In this document: positions 8,348-18,207 of the stretch, piece after piece
Layout of the letters: the number at the start of each line of letters is the position of its first letter
How positions within the stretch are numbered: position 1 is the stretch's first letter
Made by a program: the position numbers and the translations under genes
Source: a virus
Direction: 5' to 3' (one strand)
DNA length: 37,777 nt
IMG/VR virus record: IMGVR_UViG_3300030060_005621
Span: 1 to 37,777 of that record
The notes under the pieces: generated by a model
Database searches by the model: none
Told to the model about the DNA's origin: nothing
What the model saw: the letters and a program-made list of their open reading frames with translations, nothing else

Positions 8348-8748
8348 GGTGCTGAAGCTATGCCAGTATAAACTAAAATATTTCCATTTACTATATTATA
8401 GATTGATGCTCCTGAACTTACTAAAACATTATATTCATATCTTCCTTCTGAAAGACTTGATGTTGCGGTAGATCCCATAGAGATATCAAATATACCACCA
8501 CCAGCACTTGTAAACCCTACACTAAAGGTTCCTGCTGCTACAGTCGTTGCTGCTACACCAGCACTTTTCTGCATTTGAGCAGATCCTGACCAAACAGATG
8601 TTGTAGTTAATCCTTGGAAATCAAAAGCAACATCAGAAGTATCAACTACTGTAAAAGTAGTTTTGAAATCTGTACCAGTATAAATGGTTAGATTAGCAGC
8701 GTATGGAACACCTGCTGATGGATCAAATGTTAAATTTTTACTTGCCAT
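8344..8748 (-). CDS. Small probable virion protein, 134 aa
   Basis: This is a beta-rich protein (NLTFDPSAGVPYAANLTIYT, then GTDFKTTFTVVDTSD) dominated by Ser, Thr, Ala and Gly. The 'NLTIYTGTDFKTTFTV' pattern followed by a second set of strands resembles the small beta-sandwich at the N-terminus of BppU-type baseplate proteins, but this is only a fold-level resemblance. It overlaps the 74-residue gene by 11 bp and lies between the DUF4815 baseplate protein and gp13, where T4 carries short-fibre and whisker genes. A small structural component is likely; no precise function can be given. Confidence 0.8.
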   Translation of the reverse strand: MASKNLTFDPSAGVPYAANLTIYTGTDFKTTFTVVDTSDVAFDFQGLTTTSVWSGSAQMQKSAGVAATTVAAGTFSVGFTSAGGGIFDISMGSTATSSLSEGRYEYNVLVSSGASIYNIVNGNILVYTGIASAP

Positions 8749-8962
8749 TTACCAGTTCCTTTAATAGAGATTTAATTTCACCAATTTCGCCTTTTAAATT
8801 AGCAAGATCTTTTTCCATAGATTCAACTTTTTCATTTTTTGTTTGTTTTGCATTACGAGATGAAACATAATGTTGATAATCCAGAGAATTTACATTAACA
8901 ACTGATCCTGTTTTTGGATCTCTAGCAAGATCATGATGACCTTCAATATTGTAATGTTCCAT
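8738..8962 (-). CDS. Hypothetical 74-aa protein with C-terminal coiled coil
   Basis: The protein starts MEHYNIEGHHDLARDPKTGS. Its second half (about 45-72, KVESMEKDLANLKGEIGEIK and onwards) has heptad-spaced Leu/Ile and looks like a short coiled coil that could oligomerise or dock to a partner. The ATG lies 2 nt after the stop of the 2548-residue gene, and its end overlaps the 134-residue gene, so all three are one translational unit. I recall similar proteins next to the large DUF4815 gene in cyanophages. A baseplate or fibre adaptor is possible but unproven. Confidence 0.78.
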   Translation of the reverse strand: MEHYNIEGHHDLARDPKTGSVVNVNSLDYQHYVSSRNAKQTKNEKVESMEKDLANLKGEIGEIKSLLKELVNGK

Positions 8963-8964
8963 TT

Positions 8965-11900
8965 TTATGCTAATGCCATTACTCTTAGATCTTTTACTCT
9001 AGGAACATAAACTTGATTTTTAGATGTTAAGAGTAATTTGATTCTATAATTTCTAAAGGTTGGTAATTGATCAGCAGTAAATGTATATTCTTTAAATATA
9101 GCATTATTACCAAATTCATTATCATTTGATTTTGGAACAAAGGAATCGGATTGACCATTACTATCTTGAATAGCAATCATTTTACCTCTACTATCTAAAT
9201 TATCAAATCCAGGGAAAGGTGTAAATATAGGATCAAATCCAGTTTTATTTCCAATTGAATAGAATGCTCTAATATCAGCATCAACATTCACATGAGCATT
9301 CAATACTATTTTAATTGATGATGATCCGTTTTCCAATTGAATCTCTTTAGAAACGTATTGAGCAGCAGTTGGATCATCGACAATAGTTTTAACTCTATTA
9401 TCTGTAGCATAATTACTAACTACATCATTAACCCTATTATTAGTCAAAATTGTGCTCATTCTTTGACCATCAATTACTGGACTTACTTTGGAGTTTACTG
9501 TTGCTAAAGTCAATCTCATTTGAAGAGACTTATTACCTTCAAGTTGATCTAATTTTTCATCCTCATTAACCTTTGAATAGATTGCTCTAGTGCTATCAAG
9601 ATAATTTGATTCATTCAAAGTAATAGATTCATATCCCTCATCAATAAATGGAATTTCAGATCCACTTATACTAGAACCAGAAACGGTTCTTACTGCAGCC
9701 CCAAGAGTTGTTCCCGTGACAGTAATATTTTGAACTAAAGGTGTTATAATTTCAAAAGGAATATTCTGTGTTGCATTAATTTCATACCCACCAGCAGATT
9801 TAGTAGAATTTAAATACAATTTAGGATACCCAACATCATTACTTCTATCATCATTAATAGTTCCAATTCCTGTCATACCCAATTTAATATTATAAGAATC
9901 AAAAGAAATTGATCCAGTGGGTGAAGTAGCAGTTGAAGTTGATATGCCGTGAGTTGTGTTTATTCTCTTTAAACTTACTCCACCAAGTTCATACTTATAA
10001 ACAGGTGTTCCAACACTATAATTTATAGAATCACTTCCTCTCTCAGAAATAGTAATTACATTACCATTTACATTATTATATTCTATAATCTCATTTCCAA
10101 TTTTTACATAACCTCTATTAGTAGTGCCAACACCCACACCTTCAAAGTTTTCATAAATTGATCCATCAGAAACACTAAAGGAATTCTGATTACCTGTTTC
10201 TAACGCAATAGAAAGTTTTCCTGGTTTAATATCTGTTTGTGCATTGGATATTTTAACTCTATTTTCGGTAGAATACATTCCATGATTTTTATGATTTACT
10301 TTCATATGTAAACCATCAGATTCAACATCTATAGAAGATATTTGAACATCTCCACCTGTACTATTTCTCCAATTTAATTCTGTTCTAATTCCAGAACTAT
10401 TTGTGTAGAATAAAGTATTTGCAGTTCCTACAACAAATTCGCCTTGAACATTATCAAAGGTCAATTCATTAGTCATTCCAATACCAGTGATACTAAATCT
10501 AGCATTTCTTCCAACAGTACCAGAAGATCCACCAGTAGAAAGACCAATAGTAGTAATACCAAGAACATCACCTACAGAATAACCTGTTCCACCAGAAGTA
10601 ATTGTAGCAGCAGCTGCAACTCCATTGTTAACGTAAATATCAGCAACTGCTCCTCTTCCAGTACCAGTAATTGTGACTAGATTCACACTACTAAAGGTAT
10701 AATTACCATCAATAGGAGTATAACCAATACCAGCAGCAGTGATGTTTATTCCACCAGCAGAACCACCAGCACCAACAAGATTTCCTGATGCTAATGTTCC
10801 CATCTGATCAAATCTATTACCCATTTCATAACTATCACCAACAGTAGTTCCAAGACCAACTCTTATTTTTCTAGAACTTAGTTCAATAGAATCTGGTTGA
10901 AGAACTGCAATTTGATTATTTCCTTCACTTAATTCTGGACTGAATAATTCAACAGTACCAGTGCTCTCAAACTCTGCTCTATAAAGAGTAAATTTAAGAT
11001 CTTCCCACTGACTTGGTTCCCATGTAGAAGCATTTTGAGACTTAAACAGAGATCCTAGATAGGGTTGATTTGAAATGTATGAATCAGTTAATAGATCAGT
11101 CTCACCAACTCTTGAAATATAAACACTATACTTAGTCGAATCAGATGCTATAACCACACAATAATCAGTATTTCCACCTTCCAAATAAACTGGTGCTTTA
11201 AATGAAATTGTGGTTGCTATAGAACCATCAGCAGATATGTTAACTTGATTTGGATCTAAGACAACTTCAGATAATGGAACAACACTTTCTGATGGAAGTC
11301 CATCTGTCATAGGTCTAATTTGGATTAACACAGGTATATCCATATCATCTCTAGTTCTAAAGAAGAGATCTACTTTAGTTAGGAATATACCACCAACATC
11401 TTCTACTTGGAATGATTGTGCTAATGGATCTCCCCATCTCCTTCTAGGAGGGTTCCTCCTTGCTATAACCCTTTCACTTCTTCCTGATGCAAAACTAGTT
11501 GTAATAACTTCAGTTCCAACTGTTCTCTCAGCATCAGTTCTCCTTTGAGAAGTAGTTCTTCTCTCAATTCTTGCATTTCTAACAGAAAGAATATTCTCTT
11601 GAACAGTTTCGATAGTGCCAGAAGCAGTAAATGATTCATTAGCTATTGTTGTAGCCTCATCTTCACTATTTTCAGAATCATTTGTTAATGTAAGAAGTTT
11701 TGTTCCTGTTTCAAATCTTGGGTGGAATTGATCTGGAACTGGGAGGAATAAAGATCCAATACATGTTGCCCCTATATCAGAAAGAAGTTTAACATCAGTA
11801 ATAGTAGCAATTGCACCACTATTTTCACCCCTTAATATCATACCATTTTGAATATATCCAAAATATCGACCCTGTGCTTCACTAGCTAATGAAAATGTAT

Positions 11901-14900
11901 CTACATTTAAAACAGTTGATGTTGAAGAATAAGATGCTGATAAAGATTGGTAATTATAAGGATTTTCTGCATAAACCTTAGTAGGAAGATTGTATGGACC
12001 TTCCTTATGATTTGATTGAGCAACTCTAAATCTTATAGAAGGTGATGAGGAAGGTATTCTTACAAGTCCACTAGAATTTGGTTGTTGTAGTCCAGTTTTA
12101 TTCATTGCACCTATTACCCTTTCCCCTACTTGGAAAGCACCAGATGTCATACTTATTTGAATAAGTTTTGGTACACAGTATTTCGTAACATCCTTACCAT
12201 CAAAGAAAGCATAAAGTTTGGTTAATGGTTTTACTTTTTTAGCAACAAATTCAATATTTCTAGATCTCATAAAGGATACAAGATCTCTACTTACTACTCT
12301 ATCACCTTGAGAAACTCTATTAAATACTTCTCTAACAAGTGTCTGAGTACCTGATCTAGTAGAAACACCAGTTTGGAATGTCTCTCTTGTTTGTTGACGT
12401 ACAGTTCTAAATTCTCGAATGTTGACTAAATTTCTCCCTCTCCAAAAATTATCGTTCGATGTCATCGATCTGGTTTCACTCACAGGACCAACCATCCTAG
12501 TGAATGTTTGCCCAGACCAATTAGTCTGCCATGCATTCCACACAACAGGAGCCATTCCTGTCTGTGGATCAACATTTTGACCAGCTCGATTTAATGCATT
12601 AATTGTTTGACTAAAGTTTCCTTCAGTTTCAATAATTTTAGCTTGAATTCTTCTAGTATCAATCCATGTATCAGTAGCAGGAGTCAACTCCATAGTTCCT
12701 TGCCAGAAACTAATCATAAAAGGTGTGACACTTTCAGTTCTAGTAGCAAATGATTGTTTTAACCACTCTACTTCAGAATAATCTAAAGTTATAATATCAC
12801 TTTTCTTTCTTACATTAACTCCATCAATTAATCGGAAATTAAGATCATCAGTTGGATCATTTCCTACTACTGGTCCAAATATTAAATCAGTGGAAGTAGT
12901 GAAATGACTAGGACGCAATTCCCCATTTTCTCGGTCTATACTATTGTTAATAGAATTACTACTATCTTGAGTTTTAAAAGAACTAAAGTTATCTACAAAA
13001 AATCCTGACTTAAATCTATTCAATCCATCAGCATCAGCAACAAACATGTTTGCTGTATTAGTCTCTAATAGAGAAAGAGTGGTGTAATATTCAAGATTCT
13101 TAATTCTATTTTCAAGATTCTTAATATCGACCATCCTAAATCTCTTATGATTTAAGAACTCTAAAGATGCTTGAGAAACATTATACAAATAAGGTGGTAA
13201 AGTGACTTTAGCTATTTCTATTGCATCATCAACTGGAACAGGTGGTTGAGGATCTAAAGAAGAATCACCATACTTAACTTGAAAATTTCCATCTTTATCT
13301 AAGAAAATTCTATCAATTCTTCCAAGATAGAAAGAAAAATCTACTAAAATAGTTTCATCAGATGCTAAAATATTTGGAACAGAATTTCCTGATGCAGTAA
13401 AACTTCTTCCAAGAAATTCTAAAGGAGATCTATCCCCCTCAGAGACAGAAGCAATTGTATTAACTCTTGGTCTTATATCAATAATATCAGACTGACTATT
13501 ACCATCAATAGTTGTTAATTCAGTTGAATAATCAAATTGATCATAAGAATTAATAGTCACAATATCTCCATTATCATTAGAATCATAAGATCCACTCATA
13601 TAATATATTTTTATTTGTTTTGCAGGAGAATCGGAATTTGGATTTCTTTCAATACTTGAATAATTATAAAAAGTTCCTTCTTGACCATCCACCCAACTAT
13701 AATTTGGTGATATATCAAAACTAACTTCATTAAGTGTTGTAATTACAGCAATAGCTCCAGATTCTTTAAAATTAAGAGTTTCACCCTCTTCAAAAATATC
13801 ATCATTTTTATAAATGAAACTAATAGTAGAATCATCTATTCTTTCAGCAACAATTGCAACAGCATTGCTAGTTTGACCAACTAGTTCTTCTCCAATAATT
13901 AATCCACTTGTCGTTGTTGATTCTGTTACAATCGAAGATAGAGTTGCTCGTGGTGCAGAAGCAGCAGAAGTATCTGATGATTCAAATATACCATGAACAG
14001 ATATAACATCAGGAACATTTAATGAAATAATTTTATCTTCTACTCTCGTTCCATATGGATAATCACCATGTGTTAAACCATTATTAAGAGTAGTAGTACC
14101 TATACCAGATCCAACTAATATACTCTTATCAACTGTTATGGACTTAACTCTGTTTCTTATTTTTTCCTTTGACTTTGGTTTTGATTTTTTAATTGATACA
14201 ACAAGAGTTGCTCCTTTATTAGAAGCAATAGGATCAATTAATCCACGAATTTGGCAAGTATTTCCAGATCCAAAATCAAACTGATCTGCTGTTAACTCAT
14301 GAGTTATTCCATCAGCACCTATTAAAGAATATCTTTTAGCTGTAAATGGTTGGAAAGACTCATCAGATCCTAAAGTAGGAACAGGAGTTTCTAATTGATT
14401 ACCACTAATATTAACCGTAAATGTTTTTCTAATAATAACAGAAGAATTACTCAAATCAAGTGAAGAAACATTTTGTTGTGAAAGTGGTGTATATAATGTA
14501 TTATCGCTAGACGAATCTAATTCTGTTGATAATACTTTTAAATCACTAACATTTAAGAAAGGGCTAACACTAGTGATACCAGATGCAGTGGTGGGTAATC
14601 CACCATTACATATTCCAGATACAGTTTGAACACCAACCACAGTAACATGGTCAGATGATACACTAGTGACTCTAGCTAAAATTGGATCATTAGATATACC
14701 AAGATCACTCCATTGAAGAAGATTTCCTACTGTAGTAATTCCTGGAAAATCAGGATTACTACTTTGAATTTTTGTTTGATCTCCAGCATCTTTACCAACA
14801 GTTCCTACACCAACATCAAATAAAGTGGAAGGAATTATGTTTGCACTAAAAGTATTGATACCAGATGTTCCATCATCAGTACCATATATCGATCTTACAT

Positions 14901-16611
14901 CTGATATTGTATGTGCAGTAATTGCTGTAGCAATTCTTCCATTATTAATACCATTAATAATAAGTTGCTCATTTTTAAGAAAAGTACCAGTGCTATTATA
15001 GACAGTTAATGCTGTTCCATTAGATACTGCACTATGAAGAAATCCTTTAGCACCACTATTTTTACCTTCAATGTGAGCTGGAACCGATTGAGTAAGTGAT
15101 TGATTTAAAGATATATTAGTAAAAGGAGTTACATCATATAAAGAAAGATCCCATTGATTCTTATTTTTATTAGAATTTTCATAAGATCCAGATTCAAGTC
15201 TAAAATCATAAACTCTAGCAAGACCAATTTCACTACCAGGAGCAGTTTCTGAATTTAAACCAACTCTTTGGTCACGTAAACTTAGAACATATGTACTACC
15301 AATACCTATAGTGGGAGTTCTATATACGTTATTTACTTTAAAAGTAGGACCAGTATTATAAATTATTGCTTGATTTTCTAAACTTTTTACATTCCTCGGT
15401 TTGTCAGCATCAATAAATATGGGATCTATAGTTTCAATTTCATATCCTTTTACATATGCTTTACCTGGAGAAACTTTATAAAGCATTACATCTTCTGATG
15501 CGGTTTCTCCAGAAGGAGTAAATTGCCCTGCATTTAATAGACCACCATTACCAACTTTATTATCTAAAGAATTGATTACGGTAATATCAAAAGGTTTAAT
15601 ATCATAATTACCACTTTCATCAAAAGTTCTTCTAGCTAAAGTATCTGTTAAATCAAAATTCTCTGAATATGGACTTGCTCCACCACCTCCACTTGCAGTA
15701 ACTGAACCTGCACCACGAGATATACTTGAACCTTTTGTAGATTTTTGAGATCTAATAACTCCTTCATTTATTGTAGATAACTCTACAAAACTTGTATCAT
15801 CAAAATCGTCTAATGATTTTTTAAATAAACTTAAAGATAATTTTAATCTATCAGCACCTGGAGCGGAGTAATTATTGTATCCCTGAGAATTATCATTTAA
15901 TGTTTGATCTATATCAGAATTGATTATTTCTTCATTTACAAATAGACCAACCCTATATGAAGGAATAGTTGAATATTGATCAAGTAGAAGAGTTTCTGTA
16001 TTTACATTACAAAATTGACCACGAACAAAATATATACCTTCTTGAATACTAAAAGCAGAACCAGTTATTGCTGCATTATTAGAGATAGTAGTCGCAAATG
16101 GAGCTCCAGCAGAAATTACAGTATTTCCTAATAATCCAGAAGTAATATTTTGTGAACATTTTAATTCTTCTCCATCAGAAAATGTTAAAGTAGAATTATT
16201 TGATGTATTTGAATTTAAATAACCAATGTAAAGTGTAAGTTGATCATTTTCCGAATCTTCAGATAATAAAACTTTATCTACAACTGCAGATATACCAGAA
16301 GTTTGTCCTGTGATTTTTGTACCAATCAACTGATCTACATATGCAGATACAGGTACTCCTTGATAATTATTGTTTATTTGAACTCCATAATAAAAAGAAT
16401 TATATGTAGTATTTCCTGGAATTATTTTAGCTCCTTCTTTAAAGAAGTGTTGTCCAAATTTTTCAACCTGATTTTGTAATATCGATTGAAGAGTTGTTAA
16501 TTCTCGAGCTTGTACTGGATATCCAGGTTTAAATAAAACTCGATAAAAATCATTAGACGAGTTAAAATCATCAAAATATGGAGCTACGTTTAAATTCGTT
16601 TGTTGTGGCAT
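8965..16611 (-). CDS. Giant virion protein with N-terminal DUF4815-like domain (gp9-gp12 position)
   Basis: This is a 2548-residue virion protein. The N-terminus (MPQQTNLNVAPYFDDFNSSN, then FKPGYPVQARELTTLQSILQ) is the DUF4815 signature seen in large marine-phage structural proteins. Residues near 1727-1880 (WGDPLAQSFQVEDVGGIFLT onwards) form a likely beta-sandwich that I also associate with this family. Gly-Tyr modules occur near 1957 and 2007, and an IGNEIIEYNNVNGN...ERGSDS motif lies nearby. The C-terminus (YRIKLLLTSKNQVYVPRVKD) looks conserved. The gene occupies the slot of T4 gp9, gp10, gp11, gp12 and wac, so this one chain may replace several baseplate-periphery or fibre proteins; that is inference. 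The ATG is 3 nt after the gp8 stop. Confidence 0.85.
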   Translation of the reverse strand: MPQQTNLNVAPYFDDFNSSNDFYRVLFKPGYPVQARELTTLQSILQNQVEKFGQHFFKEGAKIIPGNTTYNSFYYGVQINNNYQGVPVSAYVDQLIGTKITGQTSGISAVVDKVLLSEDSENDQLTLYIGYLNSNTSNNSTLTFSDGEELKCSQNITSGLLGNTVISAGAPFATTISNNAAITGSAFSIQEGIYFVRGQFCNVNTETLLLDQYSTIPSYRVGLFVNEEIINSDIDQTLNDNSQGYNNYSAPGADRLKLSLSLFKKSLDDFDDTSFVELSTINEGVIRSQKSTKGSSISRGAGSVTASGGGGASPYSENFDLTDTLARRTFDESGNYDIKPFDITVINSLDNKVGNGGLLNAGQFTPSGETASEDVMLYKVSPGKAYVKGYEIETIDPIFIDADKPRNVKSLENQAIIYNTGPTFKVNNVYRTPTIGIGSTYVLSLRDQRVGLNSETAPGSEIGLARVYDFRLESGSYENSNKNKNQWDLSLYDVTPFTNISLNQSLTQSVPAHIEGKNSGAKGFLHSAVSNGTALTVYNSTGTFLKNEQLIINGINNGRIATAITAHTISDVRSIYGTDDGTSGINTFSANIIPSTLFDVGVGTVGKDAGDQTKIQSSNPDFPGITTVGNLLQWSDLGISNDPILARVTSVSSDHVTVVGVQTVSGICNGGLPTTASGITSVSPFLNVSDLKVLSTELDSSSDNTLYTPLSQQNVSSLDLSNSSVIIRKTFTVNISGNQLETPVPTLGSDESFQPFTAKRYSLIGADGITHELTADQFDFGSGNTCQIRGLIDPIASNKGATLVVSIKKSKPKSKEKIRNRVKSITVDKSILVGSGIGTTTLNNGLTHGDYPYGTRVEDKIISLNVPDVISVHGIFESSDTSAASAPRATLSSIVTESTTTSGLIIGEELVGQTSNAVAIVAERIDDSTISFIYKNDDIFEEGETLNFKESGAIAVITTLNEVSFDISPNYSWVDGQEGTFYNYSSIERNPNSDSPAKQIKIYYMSGSYDSNDNGDIVTINSYDQFDYSTELTTIDGNSQSDIIDIRPRVNTIASVSEGDRSPLEFLGRSFTASGNSVPNILASDETILVDFSFYLGRIDRIFLDKDGNFQVKYGDSSLDPQPPVPVDDAIEIAKVTLPPYLYNVSQASLEFLNHKRFRMVDIKNLENRIKNLEYYTTLSLLETNTANMFVADADGLNRFKSGFFVDNFSSFKTQDSSNSINNSIDRENGELRPSHFTTSTDLIFGPVVGNDPTDDLNFRLIDGVNVRKKSDIITLDYSEVEWLKQSFATRTESVTPFMISFWQGTMELTPATDTWIDTRRIQAKIIETEGNFSQTINALNRAGQNVDPQTGMAPVVWNAWQTNWSGQTFTRMVGPVSETRSMTSNDNFWRGRNLVNIREFRTVRQQTRETFQTGVSTRSGTQTLVREVFNRVSQGDRVVSRDLVSFMRSRNIEFVAKKVKPLTKLYAFFDGKDVTKYCVPKLIQISMTSGAFQVGERVIGAMNKTGLQQPNSSGLVRIPSSSPSIRFRVAQSNHKEGPYNLPTKVYAENPYNYQSLSASYSSTSTVLNVDTFSLASEAQGRYFGYIQNGMILRGENSGAIATITDVKLLSDIGATCIGSLFLPVPDQFHPRFETGTKLLTLTNDSENSEDEATTIANESFTASGTIETVQENILSVRNARIERRTTSQRRTDAERTVGTEVITTSFASGRSERVIARRNPPRRRWGDPLAQSFQVEDVGGIFLTKVDLFFRTRDDMDIPVLIQIRPMTDGLPSESVVPLSEVVLDPNQVNISADGSIATTISFKAPVYLEGGNTDYCVVIASDSTKYSVYISRVGETDLLTDSYISNQPYLGSLFKSQNASTWEPSQWEDLKFTLYRAEFESTGTVELFSPELSEGNNQIAVLQPDSIELSSRKIRVGLGTTVGDSYEMGNRFDQMGTLASGNLVGAGGSAGGINITAAGIGYTPIDGNYTFSSVNLVTITGTGRGAVADIYVNNGVAAAATITSGGTGYSVGDVLGITTIGLSTGGSSGTVGRNARFSITGIGMTNELTFDNVQGEFVVGTANTLFYTNSSGIRTELNWRNSTGGDVQISSIDVESDGLHMKVNHKNHGMYSTENRVKISNAQTDIKPGKLSIALETGNQNSFSVSDGSIYENFEGVGVGTTNRGYVKIGNEIIEYNNVNGNVITISERGSDSINYSVGTPVYKYELGGVSLKRINTTHGISTSTATSPTGSISFDSYNIKLGMTGIGTINDDRSNDVGYPKLYLNSTKSAGGYEINATQNIPFEIITPLVQNITVTGTTLGAAVRTVSGSSISGSEIPFIDEGYESITLNESNYLDSTRAIYSKVNEDEKLDQLEGNKSLQMRLTLATVNSKVSPVIDGQRMSTILTNNRVNDVVSNYATDNRVKTIVDDPTAAQYVSKEIQLENGSSSIKIVLNAHVNVDADIRAFYSIGNKTGFDPIFTPFPGFDNLDSRGKMIAIQDSNGQSDSFVPKSNDNEFGNNAIFKEYTFTADQLPTFRNYRIKLLLTSKNQVYVPRVKDLRVMALA

Positions 16612-16614
16612 CGT

Positions 16615-18171
16615 TTAAAACTGCAATACTATTTTGATATCTTCTTTTTGGTTGGCTGATCTATTAATAGATGGTCTATTATCAACAAAAATAATGTTTC
16701 CTGAGTATTTTTTAACCTCTGGATTAGCAATACCATCACTAAAAGTTTGGCCAAGATAATATGTCTTATTATTTATTGATGTTGATAGACCACTAAAATT
16801 GGTGTCAATTTCTAAAGTTGATCCTGAAGATGGAACAATTTCTACACTTCCTCCACTTGCAGGAGAAGCAGTAAATGCATTTAAATTATATCCATATGTA
16901 GGATTTGTTAATGCAGTTCCAACTGTATTAAATCCAGCAAGAGTTCTATCTTGTTGGTATTTTAATACCCCTGTAGTAGAATCATAACTTACAACCCTTC
17001 CAACAGCAGTAGAACCAGTAGCAATTGTTTGTGTGACAAAGGAATCGGCAGTAAATGTTGCAGAACTATATCCAGTTCCTGTTAATCTTAAAGCATTTAC
17101 TGCACTTGCTTTATCAGCACTTAAAAGAGAAGTAGAATTATATTGCTGTGGATTGCATACAACACCTACCCTTGCAATTTGATTACCAGTTATAAAATCT
17201 GGGTTCTCATTATCATTTTCAATCCTAGAATATAAAAGAACTTGATAGGCTCCCAATTCCCTATAAATGTTTGATCCATGTCCACCTTGTGGTGGAATGA
17301 TAACTTCAAAAGTAGGTATGGTAGTTCCAGTAGGCACTCCACCTGCATCCAAATCAACATTACCATAAGTATATCCATTCCCTTGCTTAGATACGGTTAT
17401 GGTGTCAATTTGTTGATCATTAGTTGTTGTGATAGTACATTCAGCTCCTGATCCATCACCTTTAATTGGAACTTTAGTATACTCTGCTCCTCCTGATGGA
17501 CCTATACCTTCACCCCTATCAGTGACAAGTACAATTTTTATTGACCCATCTACAGAATTATCTCTTACTGCTGCATCATCAGTGTTAGTGCTCCAATCAG
17601 TAGGAACTGGTATATAATCAGTAGAATCAAATTTTACAATATCTGAGGGTTTAATTGTAAAAAGATATTTCCATAGATAATTATCTCCACTACTACCAGC
17701 ACTTCTTGGTTCTAAATCAGTAAATGTTGGTTCATCTAAAGAAGGTCTTCCACTTGGATTATCAGGATCTATACCATTCTGTAAACACTCATAAACTCTA
17801 TAATCACTGTTTATAACATAATAAGAAGCAGAATATAAATTAGTTGCACCAGAAACAGGGGCAGTATTGGTTCTACTGTAATTACCCTTATACATGTCAT
17901 AAGTAGTACCTGAAGACCAAACTCTTTTTTTAACAACTTGCCTTGCATCTCCAGATGCAATTTTTTTCAAAGCAACCATAGTATCCCAATAGCCATTTTC
18001 TTCAGAAAAACTATCTTTAGGAGATGGTGGGGTGGTATCCCAGTCAGATTGAATATCCGTAGGATTAGTCAATCCAATAAATGAATAATATGAGTTTGTA
18101 GTAGAAGTTACTCCAGCAACAAAATTCTTGGCATTTAATATTCTAATCTGGTCAGTTATAATAGCGGACAT
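16615..18171 (-). CDS. 8: Baseplate wedge protein gp8
   Basis: This 518-residue protein matches the T4 gp8 baseplate wedge subunit. Shared patterns are DYRVYECLQNGIDPDNPSG (123-141, T4 'WLVYRCLDVP'), GDNYLWKYLFTIKPSD (162-177, T4 'GDGYVWEYLFEIPPD') and DYIPVP (185-190, T4 'EYIVVPWP'). It is longer than T4 gp8 (334 aa); the extra part after about residue 205 contains a GNGYTYGNVDL module and related Gly-rich strands like those in the neighbouring virion proteins. The C-terminus (KEDIKIVLQF) looks conserved. It starts a transcription unit, with a late promoter core 20 nt upstream; no strong ribosome-binding site is visible. Confidence 0.9.
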   Translation of the reverse strand: MSAIITDQIRILNAKNFVAGVTSTTNSYYSFIGLTNPTDIQSDWDTTPPSPKDSFSEENGYWDTMVALKKIASGDARQVVKKRVWSSGTTYDMYKGNYSRTNTAPVSGATNLYSASYYVINSDYRVYECLQNGIDPDNPSGRPSLDEPTFTDLEPRSAGSSGDNYLWKYLFTIKPSDIVKFDSTDYIPVPTDWSTNTDDAAVRDNSVDGSIKIVLVTDRGEGIGPSGGAEYTKVPIKGDGSGAECTITTTNDQQIDTITVSKQGNGYTYGNVDLDAGGVPTGTTIPTFEVIIPPQGGHGSNIYRELGAYQVLLYSRIENDNENPDFITGNQIARVGVVCNPQQYNSTSLLSADKASAVNALRLTGTGYSSATFTADSFVTQTIATGSTAVGRVVSYDSTTGVLKYQQDRTLAGFNTVGTALTNPTYGYNLNAFTASPASGGSVEIVPSSGSTLEIDTNFSGLSTSINNKTYYLGQTFSDGIANPEVKKYSGNIIFVDNRPSINRSANQKEDIKIVLQF

Positions 18172-18189
18172 TTGGACAGAGATTTTTTC

Positions 18190-18207
18190 TTTATTTATTA
18201 AGGATTA
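18190..18207 (-). promoter_or_regulatory. T4-type late promoter (18-nt repeat) for gp8
   Basis: The core AATAAATA lies at 18192-18199 and ends 20 nt before the gp8 ATG. The surrounding 18 nt (TAATCCTTAATAAATAAA on the minus strand) are identical to the promoter in front of gp25. The first TAA of this repeat is the stop codon of the giant gp7-like gene. Confidence 0.75.
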